A stretch of DNA of 63,571 bases from an uncultured bacterium (GTDB lineage: Bacteria; Cyanobacteriota; Vampirovibrionia; Gastranaerophilales; Gastranaerophilaceae), in the NCBI GenBank assembly GCA_949293185.1, contig CASFCQ010000003.1:1-63571 (forward strand). The letters run 5' to 3'. The first letter of the stretch is position 1, and the number at the start of each line of letters is the position of its first letter. Below the pieces are notes generated by a model that did not search any database, had not been told where the DNA came from, and saw nothing but the letters and a program-made list of their open reading frames with translations. This document shows positions 45,701 through 53,861 of the stretch, one piece after another. The position numbers were made by a program, and so were the translations under genes.

Positions 45701-46170
45701 TTATTTATAACAGCAGCAGCCGCACCGTCGTGAGCTTGCAATCCAACAAAATCATTATCTATATTCGTATTGTTTTGCGATGTAACTCTGTCAGAAGCTA
45801 ATCTCTTTTCGTTGACATAATATGTTATATCGTGGTCACTTTCACTGCCATCAACAAGGACAGTACGACCGTTTATATTTTCAAACTTAAAGTAGAGTGT
45901 ATCTGATGAATTCAGCTTGTCACCGTATTCAATTTTGCTTAAATCAACACGGTAATATACAGGTACTAGCTTATTTTCAGTTTGTGAATACTCATATTGT
46001 GTAATAGTATCGGCATTTGGTGATTCAACTTTTGTTAACGTGTATGCGCTATTGTCTGTTTGTACGGATGCTGGGACAGGAGGTGTATCTGCTGCCATCA
46101 CAGGTGCTGCGATGAAGAAGGACAGTGCAAGGGTCAAGGCTGCCGTTTGCACGCTGCGAAGCAATGTCAT
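42784..46170 (-). CDS. Type V autotransporter with GGA(I/L)-repeat passenger
   Basis: A very large surface protein. Starting at MTLLRSVQTAALTLAL it has a Sec signal of about 27 residues (cleavage after VMA). A beta-helix passenger follows with many repeats of the form GGAI-N, I-G-N/D-I, G-D-F-I-x-N-Y-A, as in polymorphic outer-membrane and adhesin proteins. The C-terminal ~270 residues form an autotransporter barrel (FWVKPYASFESIPLKNG to the end), closing with GVSLTAGLRWNIGNK. The frame stays open upstream to an ATG at 46344 with AAGGA before it, but those 58 residues are encoded by repeat DNA. The real start is thus uncertain. Probable role: adhesion or interaction with host or neighbours. 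Confidence 0.9.
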   Translation of the reverse strand: MTLLRSVQTAALTLALSFFIAAPVMAADTPPVPASVQTDNSAYTLTKVESPNADTITQYEYSQTENKLVPVYYRVDLSKIEYGDKLNSSDTLYFKFENINGRTVLVDGSESDHDITYYVNEKRLASDRVTSQNNTNIDNDFVGLQAHDGAAAAVINNPQNTVGSITGDFVNNTNSIDSGLAYGGAITNAGNIDKIEGTFANNSASASKNNQTTTASVLSMAGEAHGGAISNVVLNTSLMGEGTLVLPVIKSISGDFIGNYAEADYVASGGALHNEGIIGSLNANFINNYAVSFEGNASGGAISNEYGAEIGDVNGDFIGNYVTQIQQSSGAQTMAAMSGGMGGGAIYNSQADIGNITGDFIKNYALSPYYSAMGGAILNESGQIGNITGDFIANYAQGTYTAMGGAIANTSVIGNIKGNFMDNKAVTDSQMALGGAIANFGVFGKIEEVTGSTRQSVHYEFTPGEIINSSFVNNVAENKNADGIAAGGAIFSITDLNITADNGLSLFSGNKTIKGDKEESNAISIYGIGTKLEDGTYVYVDLASMITGYETVKPDVPNVSKENPATLTLKAVNNGVIRFDDKIKGGAIDMSASGGISEIGNGVSTLINAAPVSVAVIKDPSAAFNLKITGDSTGKVILNNDVINANISLDNTNLYLGRENVFDESQKLSLNSGSMYMTNNSVGTMHIPVLNLNGDTNLAADVDLKNAKMDRITADTYNVNADAYLNVNQLNLLNDATKDVTHVLFADKELAPNVQYTGINPVAYSKIWKYDVSYGTNPEDKLGYFTFVRGAAGNANSYNPSVLAAPVVQQAGAYTTQLQAFNYAFQHADTFMNIPYIERVAMKNQGRYALSPTGDATDIGTFSPLLTKEEDAGFWVKPYASFESIPLKNGQKVSNINYGTLVGYDSPLTTLSNGWERVLTGYIGYNGASQRYQGVDAYQNGGLLGSTATFYKGNFFNATTLSVGASAGDASTMYGSENYTMLMAGIGNKTGYNIEFWDGKMIFQPSMLISYSFINTFDYNNAAGVRIDSDPLHAIQLAPGIKLIGNTKNGWQPYIGVNMVWNLLNDTKVMANDVRLPEMSIRPYVQYGAGVQRRFNNDFLGYFQTMIHNGGRNGVSLTAGLRWNIGNK

Positions 46171-46290
46171 TCTGAAGCATTTATCGTTGCAGGTTTGCGA
46201 GGATTGGGGGTGTTCAGAATCTGACCAATGTTCTTGGCAATCATTTATCACCGGTAAGATCCTGAGCTCGCTTCGCTCCTCAGGATGACA
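46166..46290. repeat. 125-bp dispersed repeat, copy B, at the autotransporter 5' end
   Basis: The same element as at 42571-42695, direct orientation, 3.6 kb away. The autotransporter start codon (46168-46170 on the minus strand) lies inside its first five bases. In the longer reading frame the repeat is translated as a CHPEERSE-type peptide, a product often seen when such repeats are called as coding. Confidence 0.92.
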
Positions 46291-46339
46291 TATTGTATTT
46301 TTAGAGCCTTGCTTGTGTCGTTGGCAAGAATCTAAAATG

Positions 46340-46425
46340 TACATAGATCCTTCGGCTAACGCCTCAGGATGACGTTCAGAAAATGTCTCTGGATGACATT
46401 CTGTAAATGCAATTTCTTCCGGATG
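46340..46425. repeat. Partial relatives of the dispersed repeat
   Basis: GATCCTTCGGCTAACGCCTCAGGATGACG (about 46347-46375) and CTCTGGATGACATTCTG (about 46389-46405) share the CAGGATGACG/GTCATTCTGA ends of the 125-bp element. The remaining gap to 46796 is AT-rich apart from a GC-richer patch at about 46434-46490 in which I see no gene. Confidence 0.6.
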
Positions 46426-46796
46426 TATTAAAGGCTGTTCAAGCCCCCACCATTTGGGTTAAACCGTTGGAGGACAAGGGTTTTAGGGAGTTACAAAGCC
46501 AAAATTCACGACACATTATATTTGCCTCACTACTTAATTATCTTCTATATAGTTAATTCCCATTTTTCATACTTTTTAAACATTTTTGTTTTAGATATTT
46601 AATAATTTGTTACAAAAATATTTTTCAAAAATCCTTCATACAGCTTATTTATACAAAAAATTCTTTGTAAAATATAACGATTACTTAATATTTAAGGATT
46701 TTACTAGCAACATTAATTTTTTTTACATTTTAGGATAAGATAAGAGAATTTAAAGTTGTTTTATTCTAATATAGATATATTGAATGGAAGTATAAC

Positions 46797-47642
46797 ATGC
46801 AGTTAACAGAAGATAATACTTTACAACAGACACAAACTTCAACTCTCGCTATCGTAGTCGAGATAGTTGAATGTCTGAAAAAAATTCTTGAAGAAGACAA
46901 ACAACAAAAACATCCTCTATTTCTTAACGTAAAGGAGTCTGTTATATTTAACACAGCGCGCCGTGCACTGGATAATCCTGATTTTCGTTTTCTTATAGGC
47001 ATTGCAGGCGAGTCCGCGTCAGGAAAAACTACGTTTGTACAAAATGCAATACGTTCTTGCATTGCAGAAGAACGCACTGATTTGTACACAATTGTGTGCT
47101 GTGATGATTACTACCATGACTGGTCAAAAGAATTAAAAGCTGCAGGCAGTTACGAAGCTTTCTTTGCTCAGGGATACAGTTTTGATACGCCGAAGGCAAT
47201 TAATCTGGATTTAATGAAACAGCACCTTATCAGCCTGAAAAACGGGTCTGCTGTCAGAAGCCCCGACTACAACTTTACAACATGTGAAAGTTTTCCCCAC
47301 GGTGTTTTGAAAAAACCGTCTAAAATAATTGTTAACGAAGGTTTGTACGTTCTTAACGAAGGTATCAGAGATATCATGGACATTAAAGTCTATGTATTCA
47401 CACCTTTTGAAATAATAAAAGACAGATGGTACAGAAGAGCGGAATCAAGAGGCAAAACCGGAAAGGCTGCCGATATGCAGTTTGAAAACGTTAACACTAC
47501 GGCACAAACTTACATAAGACCGGCAATGCAATGTGCTGATATTGTTATGAACGGTGTTGTTTCTAGCGCATATATTCAGGAAATGACAGAAAAAATCTTC
47601 CGTTCTATGGACAACATTATAAAAAAACATAAAGGTGTATAG
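46797..47642 (+). CDS. Uridine kinase/phosphoribulokinase-like P-loop kinase
   Basis: A 281-residue member of the uridine kinase/PRK superfamily. Walker A is IGIAGESASGKTTF (about residue 77). A CDDYYHDW motif follows, as in uridine kinases. FDTPKAINLDLMKQHL and the Walker-B-like KIIVNEGLYVL are in their usual places, and a lid-like RWYRRAESRGKTG comes after. The ~65 N-terminal residues are extra. The substrate may be uridine or another sugar or nucleoside; the exact role is uncertain. It stands alone, with a hairpin shared with rpsU behind it. Confidence 0.85.
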   Translation: MQLTEDNTLQQTQTSTLAIVVEIVECLKKILEEDKQQKHPLFLNVKESVIFNTARRALDNPDFRFLIGIAGESASGKTTFVQNAIRSCIAEERTDLYTIVCCDDYYHDWSKELKAAGSYEAFFAQGYSFDTPKAINLDLMKQHLISLKNGSAVRSPDYNFTTCESFPHGVLKKPSKIIVNEGLYVLNEGIRDIMDIKVYVFTPFEIIKDRWYRRAESRGKTGKAADMQFENVNTTAQTYIRPAMQCADIVMNGVVSSAYIQEMTEKIFRSMDNIIKKHKGV

Positions 47643-47665
47643 TTAATTAATAAACATTTAAAAAA

Positions 47666-47696
47666 CCCTCTTAATAAAAATTTAAGAGGGCTTTTG
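47666..47696. terminator. Shared terminator between the kinase gene and rpsU
   Basis: A 9-bp stem CCCTCTTAA / TTAAGAGGG with a 7-nt loop. On the minus strand it is followed by six T residues, making it a strong rpsU terminator; on the plus strand the tail is CTTTTG. Confidence 0.88.
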
Positions 47697-47710
47697 TATA
47701 TCTTTATAGC

Positions 47711-47884
47711 TTATACTCTGCGTTTGCGAGCAGCTTCAGATTTACGTTTTCTTTTTATGCTTGGTTTTTCATAAGTTTCGCGTCTTTTGATTTCAGACAA
47801 AATACCTGCTTTTTGGATTTTTTTCTTAAATCTTTTTAAAGCGCTTTCGATACTTTCGTTTTCACCGACTTTAACTTCTGGCAT
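47711..47884 (-). CDS. rpsU: 30S ribosomal protein S21
   Basis: A 57-residue basic protein beginning [20 protein letters not shown] and ending [10 protein letters not shown], the S21 signature. Middle residues [18 protein letters not shown] also match. The product joins the 30S platform near the anti-Shine-Dalgarno end of 16S rRNA. An AAGGTGG sequence lies upstream with rather long spacing. It is a single-gene unit ended by the terminator at 47666. Confidence 0.96.
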   Translation of the reverse strand: MPEVKVGENESIESALKRFKKKIQKAGILSEIKRRETYEKPSIKRKRKSEAARKRRV

Positions 47885-47999
47885 TCAGTTTTCACCACCT
47901 TCGCATAAATTTATTGTGACTATGACGTCATATTAACACGCACCAATTACGATTTCAAGAGTAGAGTCAAAATAATGTTTATACTAAAATAAAAATATC

Positions 48000-49253
48000 A
48001 TGGAAAAGAAAGTTGAATTATTACTGCCGGCAGGTAGTATCGAAAAATTAGATTATGCAATAAACTACGGCGCTGATGCCATTTATCTCGGAATGGTAGA
48101 CTTTAGCCTGCGAACAATGCGCAAAGGCGATGTTATTACAGCAGAAAACCTGAAAAAGGCAATTGACCTTGCGCACTCTTACGGCAAAAAAGTCTATATG
48201 ACGCTGAATATTTATGCTTATGATGAGGATATAAAAAATCTTTATGACAGCATTGACGTAATCAAAGACGCACGCCCGGACGCTCTCATTGTGAGCGATT
48301 TTGGAATTTTAAATATCATAAAAAACAAACTGCCCGATATAGATATACACATAAGCACGCAAACTAATACTCTAAACTCCGAAGCAGTAAAGTTTTGGAG
48401 AGATTTTGGCGCGACAAGGGTAATACTGGCAAGAGAACTTTCTATAAAACAAATTGCACAAATCAGAAAAAATGTTCCCGATATAGAGCTGGAAGTATTT
48501 GTACACGGTGCGCAGTGCGTATCACTTTCAGGAAGATGTCTGCTTAGTGATTATATGACGCACGGTGAACGCAAAGCCAACCATGGAGGGTGTTCACAGC
48601 CTTGCAGGTGGAAATATAAACTTCTGGAAGAAACCCGCCCGGGCGAATACTACGAAATAGAAGAAACAGCACGCGGTACTCATATTTTAAGCACAAAAGA
48701 CCTTGCTTTAATTAACTATCTGCCGCAGCTGATTGAAGCAGGTGCTGATTCGTTTAAAATCGAAGGAAGAACAAAAAGTTTATACTATGTTTCTGCAGTT
48801 GCCAAAGCTTACAGACAAGCTATTGATGCATACTACAGAGGGGAAAAACCTGACCCGCAGGAAATGTTCAACGAACTTTTAAAAATAGGCAACCGCGGCT
48901 ACACAACAGGTTTCTACCTTGATGAACAAGACCATGAAGGTTACAGCTACGATGTTTCCAAAGGGCTTGCAGGTTCTGACTTTTTATTCGAATTCTGGGA
49001 TAAATCACAAAAAGACGGCAAAAATATTTACAAGATTAAAATCAAAAATAAAATTCTTCTAAACGACAAAATAGAGGTAATTACTCCGTCAGAATGTTTT
49101 GAAACAACTGTTGAAAAGATATACAATACTACTCTGGACGAAGAAAAAGAAGTCGGCAATACAAACGACGAGATATGGATAAAGCTCAGTAACGAGCCGC
49201 AAAATTACAAATACGCAATCGCAAGAACAATAGGGATAAAAAACGTAAGATGA
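48000..49253 (+). CDS. U32 family peptidase-like protein (TrhP/YegQ type)
   Basis: A 417-residue U32-family protein. Motifs: ELLLPAGSIEKLDYAINYGADAIYLG at the N-terminus and HISTQTNTLNSEAVKFW. The U32 signature is EVFVHGAQCVSLSGRCLLSDYMT, followed by GGCSQPCRW, giving four cysteines likely to hold an Fe-S cluster. The C-terminal part has a beta domain. TrhP/YegQ-type members hydroxylate tRNA uridine-34 rather than digest protein; this is family knowledge and not shown here. TATACT ends 14 nt before the ATG, and no Shine-Dalgarno sequence is visible. It overlaps the next gene by 4 bp (ATGA). Confidence 0.92.
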   Translation: MEKKVELLLPAGSIEKLDYAINYGADAIYLGMVDFSLRTMRKGDVITAENLKKAIDLAHSYGKKVYMTLNIYAYDEDIKNLYDSIDVIKDARPDALIVSDFGILNIIKNKLPDIDIHISTQTNTLNSEAVKFWRDFGATRVILARELSIKQIAQIRKNVPDIELEVFVHGAQCVSLSGRCLLSDYMTHGERKANHGGCSQPCRWKYKLLEETRPGEYYEIEETARGTHILSTKDLALINYLPQLIEAGADSFKIEGRTKSLYYVSAVAKAYRQAIDAYYRGEKPDPQEMFNELLKIGNRGYTTGFYLDEQDHEGYSYDVSKGLAGSDFLFEFWDKSQKDGKNIYKIKIKNKILLNDKIEVITPSECFETTVEKIYNTTLDEEKEVGNTNDEIWIKLSNEPQNYKYAIARTIGIKNVR

Positions 49254-49723
49254 TATTAAAAGCGGATTATGAAGCCAAAACAATATACGAAATAGACTAT
49301 GACAAACTCAAAAACTCCGGAATAAAAGTAATAGCCTTTGACCTTGACAGCACTGTTATGAAGTCAAAATCCGGTACATTTTCGGCTGAAACACTGCAGC
49401 TGTTTGAAAAACTAAAAAAAGATTTTAGTTTATTAATCATCTCTAACAATCATAATCTTGAGTATATTTCAAAAGCCGCAAATCAGGTTGATTTTCCTGT
49501 TCTTGCTAACGCCAAAAAGCCTAGAACAAGAGTATCTAAAGAGTTTTTAAATGAACACGGTATTAACTGTAATGATATGGTTATGGTCGGCGACAGACCG
49601 CTGACTGATATACTTTTCGGAAAGTTTCTTGGCTGCAAAACCATTCTTGTTGATTCTATAAATTGGTATGAAGAAAAGCCTATAGTGCGTTTTGCAAGAA
49701 GTATAGAAAGAATTGTTTCTTAA
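49250..49723 (+). CDS. YqeG-family HAD phosphatase
   Basis: A 157-residue HAD-superfamily IIIA phosphatase. Motifs: I VIAFDLDSTVM with the nucleophile Asp, II LLIISNN, the Lys of NAKKPRTRV, and III MVMVGDRPLTDILFG. RANK-like YqeG features (GCKTILVDSINWYEEKPIVRFAR) follow. The family is similar to mitochondrial PGP phosphatase; the bacterial substrate is not settled. Coupled to the U32 gene by a 4-bp overlap. Confidence 0.9.
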   Translation: MILKADYEAKTIYEIDYDKLKNSGIKVIAFDLDSTVMKSKSGTFSAETLQLFEKLKKDFSLLIISNNHNLEYISKAANQVDFPVLANAKKPRTRVSKEFLNEHGINCNDMVMVGDRPLTDILFGKFLGCKTILVDSINWYEEKPIVRFARSIERIVS

Positions 49724-49852
49724 ATTGTAAACAAATATTACAAAATAATTTAATTTTGAAATCACGCCTCTTAATTTGTTTTTATTTATACGTGAGTAAT
49801 AAGTAAGTAAGCAATATTATTTAGACTTGGATAATTTAAGAGGAGCATTTAA

Positions 49853-50761
49853 ATGGGTGATTACCAAATTAAACCCGGCGATAACTTGTGGAAAATCGTC
49901 AAAAAAGAGCTGAACATTAAAAACGATACAGAAATTTTAAAAAAAGTTGATGAAATAGCAAAGCTGAACAATATTAAAAATATAAATTCAATCTTTGTCG
50001 GTCAGCACATTAAACTTTGTAATAATCAGGAAAAACCTGATACATCGCCTGCAAAAAAGCCCGACAGAAGCCCCTGCTTTGTGTTTGAATATGAACCTTC
50101 AACGATAAAAGGCTCATACCCTGATATTTACTTCCGCAGCCTGCAAAGAAGCTACGCATCATCAGCCAATTTGCATACTATACCTGCTGATTTAAATAAA
50201 GGGGAAATAGAAATCCCATTCAAACCGGGGATTAGCAGCATAGACAACGGGGCTTCTACTGTCCGGGAAAAAGAAGCGGTTAACCATCCGAAAAAGAAAA
50301 AAATACCGCTAAACAGCCTGCACAATTTTGATATAACAACAAAATTTGCCGGAACTGCAGAAGAAATTGACAGACACCTCGGCGGAGTATTAAAGGGCAA
50401 AGGTCAAAAATTCTTAGAACTGCAGGATAAATATGGCATAAACGCAGTATTTTTGGCTGCAATTACAATGAATGAATCAGAAAACGGCACGAGCTATTCC
50501 GCGCGCAAACGTAACAATGTCGGCGGAATAAGGTACAAAAACAGTTATAAATTCAGAACATATAAAAATGTTTCAGCTTGCCTTGATGATATGGCTTCAA
50601 TGCTAAAAAGAAACTACATAAATTGCGGCAGAAATACCGTATCATCAGTAGGTGCAAAATATTGTCCCGTAGCGGATAAAAGCGACAAAGAAGGCGAAAA
50701 CAAATACTGGGCGCGAAATGTAAGCTTTTACATGGACAAAATTATAAACGATACCGCATAA
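49853..50761 (+). CDS. LysM and glucosaminidase-domain protein without signal peptide
   Basis: A 302-residue protein with a strong AGAGGAGC site. An N-terminal LysM domain (2-56) reads YQIKPGDNLWKIVKKEL then INSIFVGQHIKL. A Pro/Ser-rich linker of about 100 residues follows. The C-terminal domain (about 170-300) looks like the mannosyl-glycoprotein endo-beta-N-acetylglucosaminidase type: FLAAITMNESENGTSYSARK with the catalytic Glu, RNNVGGIRYKN, then ARNVSFYMDKII. It should cut peptidoglycan glycan chains. There is no Sec signal, so export would need another route, or it is a toxin- or lysin-like enzyme. Confidence 0.85.
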   Translation: MGDYQIKPGDNLWKIVKKELNIKNDTEILKKVDEIAKLNNIKNINSIFVGQHIKLCNNQEKPDTSPAKKPDRSPCFVFEYEPSTIKGSYPDIYFRSLQRSYASSANLHTIPADLNKGEIEIPFKPGISSIDNGASTVREKEAVNHPKKKKIPLNSLHNFDITTKFAGTAEEIDRHLGGVLKGKGQKFLELQDKYGINAVFLAAITMNESENGTSYSARKRNNVGGIRYKNSYKFRTYKNVSACLDDMASMLKRNYINCGRNTVSSVGAKYCPVADKSDKEGENKYWARNVSFYMDKIINDTA

Positions 50762-50794
50762 AATCCACCATCACAACTACCCTATACGGCAAAT

Positions 50795-50896
50795 CACAAA
50801 CGCTGCCGCCTTAACAATTCTTACGGTCAACACAACATACCACCACACTACTCATCACACCTACTGTAAGAATCATAAGGCGGTTGTGTTTTCTTT
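50795..50896 (+). terminator. Unusual terminator with a long C/A-rich loop
   Basis: Two stacked 8-bp stems (CCGCCTTA/TAAGGCGG and ATTCTTAC/GTAAGAAT) with an outer CACAA/TTGTG enclose a loop of about 41 nt that contains almost no G. A T-rich tail follows. It ends the LysM gene; the loop is far longer than a terminator needs. Confidence 0.7.
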
Positions 50897-50910
50897 TTAA
50901 AAGTTTTTAA

Positions 50911-51138
50911 TTAACCGAAGATATCAAAGCCTGCAATAAAAGTTGCAACAAAAAATACAATAGCAACCCACATTGTAAGCTTATTTAAGCCGGATTCCGC
51001 ATTCTTTTGCGATGCAAAAACATGAGACGCACCGCCTATACCTGCTATGCCGTCGCCTTTAGGAGAATGAATCATAACAAGAAGTATTAAAATAAGTGAT
51101 GAAACTATTTGAATAATCCAGCATACAGTTGTTATCAT
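50911..51138 (-). CDS. secG: Preprotein translocase subunit SecG
   Basis: A 75-residue inner-membrane subunit of SecYEG. Two membrane helices (about 4-24 and 53-73) flank the conserved loop MIHSPKGDGIAGIGGASHVF, the SecG signature. An AAGGAAT site precedes the ATG. It follows the yggU-like gene by 21 bp on the same strand. Confidence 0.93.
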   Translation of the reverse strand: MITTVCWIIQIVSSLILILLVMIHSPKGDGIAGIGGASHVFASQKNAESGLNKLTMWVAIVFFVATFIAGFDIFG

Positions 51139-51159
51139 ATGTATTCCTTTATTTTGTAA

Positions 51160-51459
51160 TTATAAATTAATATTAGCACAAACATCTTTTATTTTATCAA
51201 TAGTACAACCTTCTATATAAAGAGATTTTATCTTGGAAGATGCACCGGATTTAAGAACTACACTCGATTTTGGTATCTTTAAAAGCTTTGCAAAAAACTT
51301 TACAAGCTCCTCATTTGCTTTGTTCTCAACAGCAGGCGCTTTAATTTTTACTTTCAAAGCATCATCCAGCACCCCGCAGATTTCATTTTTTGAAGAATTA
51401 GGCACAGCTTTAATTTTTAAAACTACTCCATTATTTGATGTATAATAAAAACTTTCCAC
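51160..51459 (-). CDS. DUF167 (YggU) family protein
   Basis: A 99-residue protein of the DUF167/YggU family, starting at GTG after GGGGGATAAG. Typical features: VPNSSKNEICGV, LKVKIKAPAVENKANEELVKF and SVVLKSGASSKIKSL. The family is widespread and small; its function is not known. It is upstream of secG and divergent from rel. Confidence 0.88.
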   Translation of the reverse strand: MESFYYTSNNGVVLKIKAVPNSSKNEICGVLDDALKVKIKAPAVENKANEELVKFFAKLLKIPKSSVVLKSGASSKIKSLYIEGCTIDKIKDVCANINL

Positions 51460-51469
51460 CTTATCCCCC

Positions 51470-51506
51470 TTGTGTAGTGCTGTTTAAAAGTGTACAATAA
51501 TTAACT
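51470..51506 (+). promoter_or_regulatory. Promoter of rel, probably leaderless
   Basis: TTGTGT (51470-51475), a 17-bp spacer and TACAAT (51493-51498). The rel ATG at 51507 is only 8 bases after the -10 box and no Shine-Dalgarno sequence is present, so transcription should begin at or just before the start codon. Confidence 0.6.
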
Positions 51507-53789
51507 ATGACAGACAATAGTGAAGAAAAAAATGAATTAGTGCCGGCAGATTCGGAGTCGGAATCAGAAAATAATACGGAGCTTGTTAAAGAACCGGAAG
51601 AACAAGGTCCTGATTTTAGTATATTTCAGCCCCTGAAAGACATGCTGATACAGCAGCACCGCACGCAGAAGGATATTAAAGAAATAGAAGATGCCTATGT
51701 GTTCGCAGCTAAATTACACGCAGGACAGTACAGGATAAGCGAAGAACCTTATATTGTCCACCCTGTTGAAGTTGCGAAGATTTTGACAGACTTAATGATG
51801 GACAAACATACTATTATTGCTGCACTTCTTCACGATATAATTGAAGATACAGGCACAAGCCCCGAAACAATAAAAGAACATTTTGGAGAAGATGTACTCA
51901 ACCTTGTTCAAGGTGTAACAAAACTCGGTAAATACCAGTTTAAATCAAAAGAAGAACGTCAGGCAGAGAACTTCAGGCGAATGTTTATTGCAATGGCTAA
52001 CGATGTAAGAGTTATTTTCTTAAAACTTGCTGACCGCCTGCATAATATGCGAACGCTGAATTATATGGCAGCAGCCAAACAGCAAAAAATAGCACAGGAA
52101 ACTCTTGATATTTTTGCACCTCTCGCAAACAGACTCGGTATCGGTAAAATTAAAGCAGAGCTTGAAGATTTATCATTGAGATACCTTAATCCTGAAAAAT
52201 ACTTTGAAATAGCACAGCTTGTCGCTCTAAAAAAAGCGGAAAGAGATGCAACAATACAGGTTCTTGTAGAAAAAATCAGCCAGATACTAAAACAACACAA
52301 AATAAAAGCTACTATCTCAGGTCGTTCAAAGCATTATTACTCTATTTATGCTAAAATGAAACGTCAAAATGTTGCATTCCACGAGCTTTATGACATATCG
52401 GCGGTAAGAGTTATAGTCGATACGGTAAACGAATGCTATGAGGTTCTCGGGATTATTCACTCACAGTTTAAACCTATACCGGGCAGATTCAAAGATTATA
52501 TAGCAATGCCCAAAAGCAACATGTACCGGTCACTGCATACATCTGTACTAGGTCCTAAATCAAAACCTATTGAAGTACAAATCAGAACACACGAAATGCA
52601 TCAGGTTGCAGAATACGGTGTTGCCGCACACTGGAAATATAAAGAAAAAGGTTCGCAAAAAGCTAATGCTGATACAGATATCCAATTTTCCTGGATGCGC
52701 AAACTTGCCGAAATGGAAAAAGACGTTTCCTCTGCCAGCGAATATGTTGAAAGCGTAAAACTGGATTTATTTTCCGATCAGGTATTTGCATTTACCCCGA
52801 GAGGCGATGTTATAGACCTGCCTAAAGATGCAACGCCTGTGGATTTTGCTTTTAGAATCCACACTGATGTCGGATTCAGAATAACAGGCGCACTTGTTAA
52901 CGGACGGATTTGCCCGCTTTCAACCAAACTGCACAACGGAGACATTGTTGAGATTATGACATCTAAAACGCCTGCACCCAGGTTAGATTGGCTCAACTTT
53001 GTTGTGACAAAACTTGCTCAATCAAAAATCAAGCAGTGGTACAAGAAAAACAAAAGAGAAGAACACGTTACACTCGGGCACAATATGCTTGAGGCTGAAA
53101 TCGGCAAGACTAAGCTGGATGAACTCGTTAAATCCGGCGAGTTGAAACAGATTGCAGAGTCAATGAACTATTCCTGCATTGATGATCTTCTCGCCGCACT
53201 GGGATACGGGGAGACAACCGTCAACAAGATAACTAACCGTATAAAAAAGCCGGATGATGATGACCAGCCTCTAATATCACACACTAAAACCAAAAAATCC
53301 AAAAATGACATAGTCGGGCTGGAAGGTATGCTGTATTACTTTGCAAAATGCTGCACACCCGTTCCGGGAGAACCTATTGTCGGTGTAGTAACCCGCAGCA
53401 AGGGGGTATCTATCCACCGTGTTGATTGCCCGTCTTTGGATAATGTTCCGGAAGAACGCCTTATTGACATAAAATGGGCAGACAAAGGACTGAACAAGAC
53501 ATATGTTGCATCTATACGTATTGATGTACAGGATAAAATGGGTATTTTAAAAGATGTAATGATAGAACTTACCGAATGCAATACCAATATAGCATACGCT
53601 AACATCAAATCTAATCCTGCAAAAAAAATCGGTATTATTGAAATGGGGATAGAGGTAGACAACGTCAACAGATTGAAAACTGTCATTACAAAATTACAAT
53701 CAATACCGGAAGTTATTTCTGTAAAAAGAATACAGGGAACTGCTAAACCACAAAATGAATCTGCACCCATGCCTAAAAAGAAAAAGTAG
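51507..53789 (+). CDS. rel: Bifunctional (p)ppGpp synthetase/hydrolase
   Basis: Stringent-response enzyme that makes and breaks (p)ppGpp. Domains in order: an acidic N-terminal extension (about 1-45), the HD hydrolase (about 65-215; YIVHPVEVAKIL, then LLHDIIEDT), and the synthetase (about 260-390). The synthetase shows the GRFKDYIAMPKSNMYRSLHT and VEQIR-like IEVQIRTHEM motifs. The TGS domain (about 410-475) has FAFTPRGDVIDLPKDATPVD. The C-terminal helical/zinc-finger region contains YYFAKCCTPVPG, and an ACT domain closes the protein. Both active sites look intact. Length 760 is normal. Confidence 0.96.
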   Translation: MTDNSEEKNELVPADSESESENNTELVKEPEEQGPDFSIFQPLKDMLIQQHRTQKDIKEIEDAYVFAAKLHAGQYRISEEPYIVHPVEVAKILTDLMMDKHTIIAALLHDIIEDTGTSPETIKEHFGEDVLNLVQGVTKLGKYQFKSKEERQAENFRRMFIAMANDVRVIFLKLADRLHNMRTLNYMAAAKQQKIAQETLDIFAPLANRLGIGKIKAELEDLSLRYLNPEKYFEIAQLVALKKAERDATIQVLVEKISQILKQHKIKATISGRSKHYYSIYAKMKRQNVAFHELYDISAVRVIVDTVNECYEVLGIIHSQFKPIPGRFKDYIAMPKSNMYRSLHTSVLGPKSKPIEVQIRTHEMHQVAEYGVAAHWKYKEKGSQKANADTDIQFSWMRKLAEMEKDVSSASEYVESVKLDLFSDQVFAFTPRGDVIDLPKDATPVDFAFRIHTDVGFRITGALVNGRICPLSTKLHNGDIVEIMTSKTPAPRLDWLNFVVTKLAQSKIKQWYKKNKREEHVTLGHNMLEAEIGKTKLDELVKSGELKQIAESMNYSCIDDLLAALGYGETTVNKITNRIKKPDDDDQPLISHTKTKKSKNDIVGLEGMLYYFAKCCTPVPGEPIVGVVTRSKGVSIHRVDCPSLDNVPEERLIDIKWADKGLNKTYVASIRIDVQDKMGILKDVMIELTECNTNIAYANIKSNPAKKIGIIEMGIEVDNVNRLKTVITKLQSIPEVISVKRIQGTAKPQNESAPMPKKKK

Positions 53790-53823
53790 GATATAGCATA
53801 AAATCTACATGCTTTTAAAGGGA

Positions 53824-53848
53824 TTGTAAATTTTTATTAAATTTACAA
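53824..53848. repeat. Perfect inverted repeat after rel
   Basis: TTGTAAATTT and AAATTTACAA separated by five bases. It is too AT-rich and lacks the T-tail of a terminator. It overlaps an AT-rich promoter-like stretch before the possible small RNA at 53862, so it could be an operator. Confidence 0.5.
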
Positions 53849-53861
53849 TTATAAATATAAA

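Noticed and set aside
46040-46288. Rightward open frames inside the autotransporter, including one across repeat copy B
   Set aside because: They lie opposite a long, clearly coding gene and consist of repeat or shadow sequence without binding sites.
46171-46344. A 58-residue N-terminal extension of the autotransporter
   Set aside because: It is encoded by the dispersed repeat and places the signal peptide inside the protein. It was kept only as an alternative because an AAGGA precedes the ATG at 46344.
46430-46500. A tRNA-like 3' end (GTTCAAGCCCCCACCA) in the gap before the uridine-kinase-like gene
   Set aside because: No matching acceptor strand or anticodon stem lies about 70 nt upstream, so it does not fold as a tRNA.
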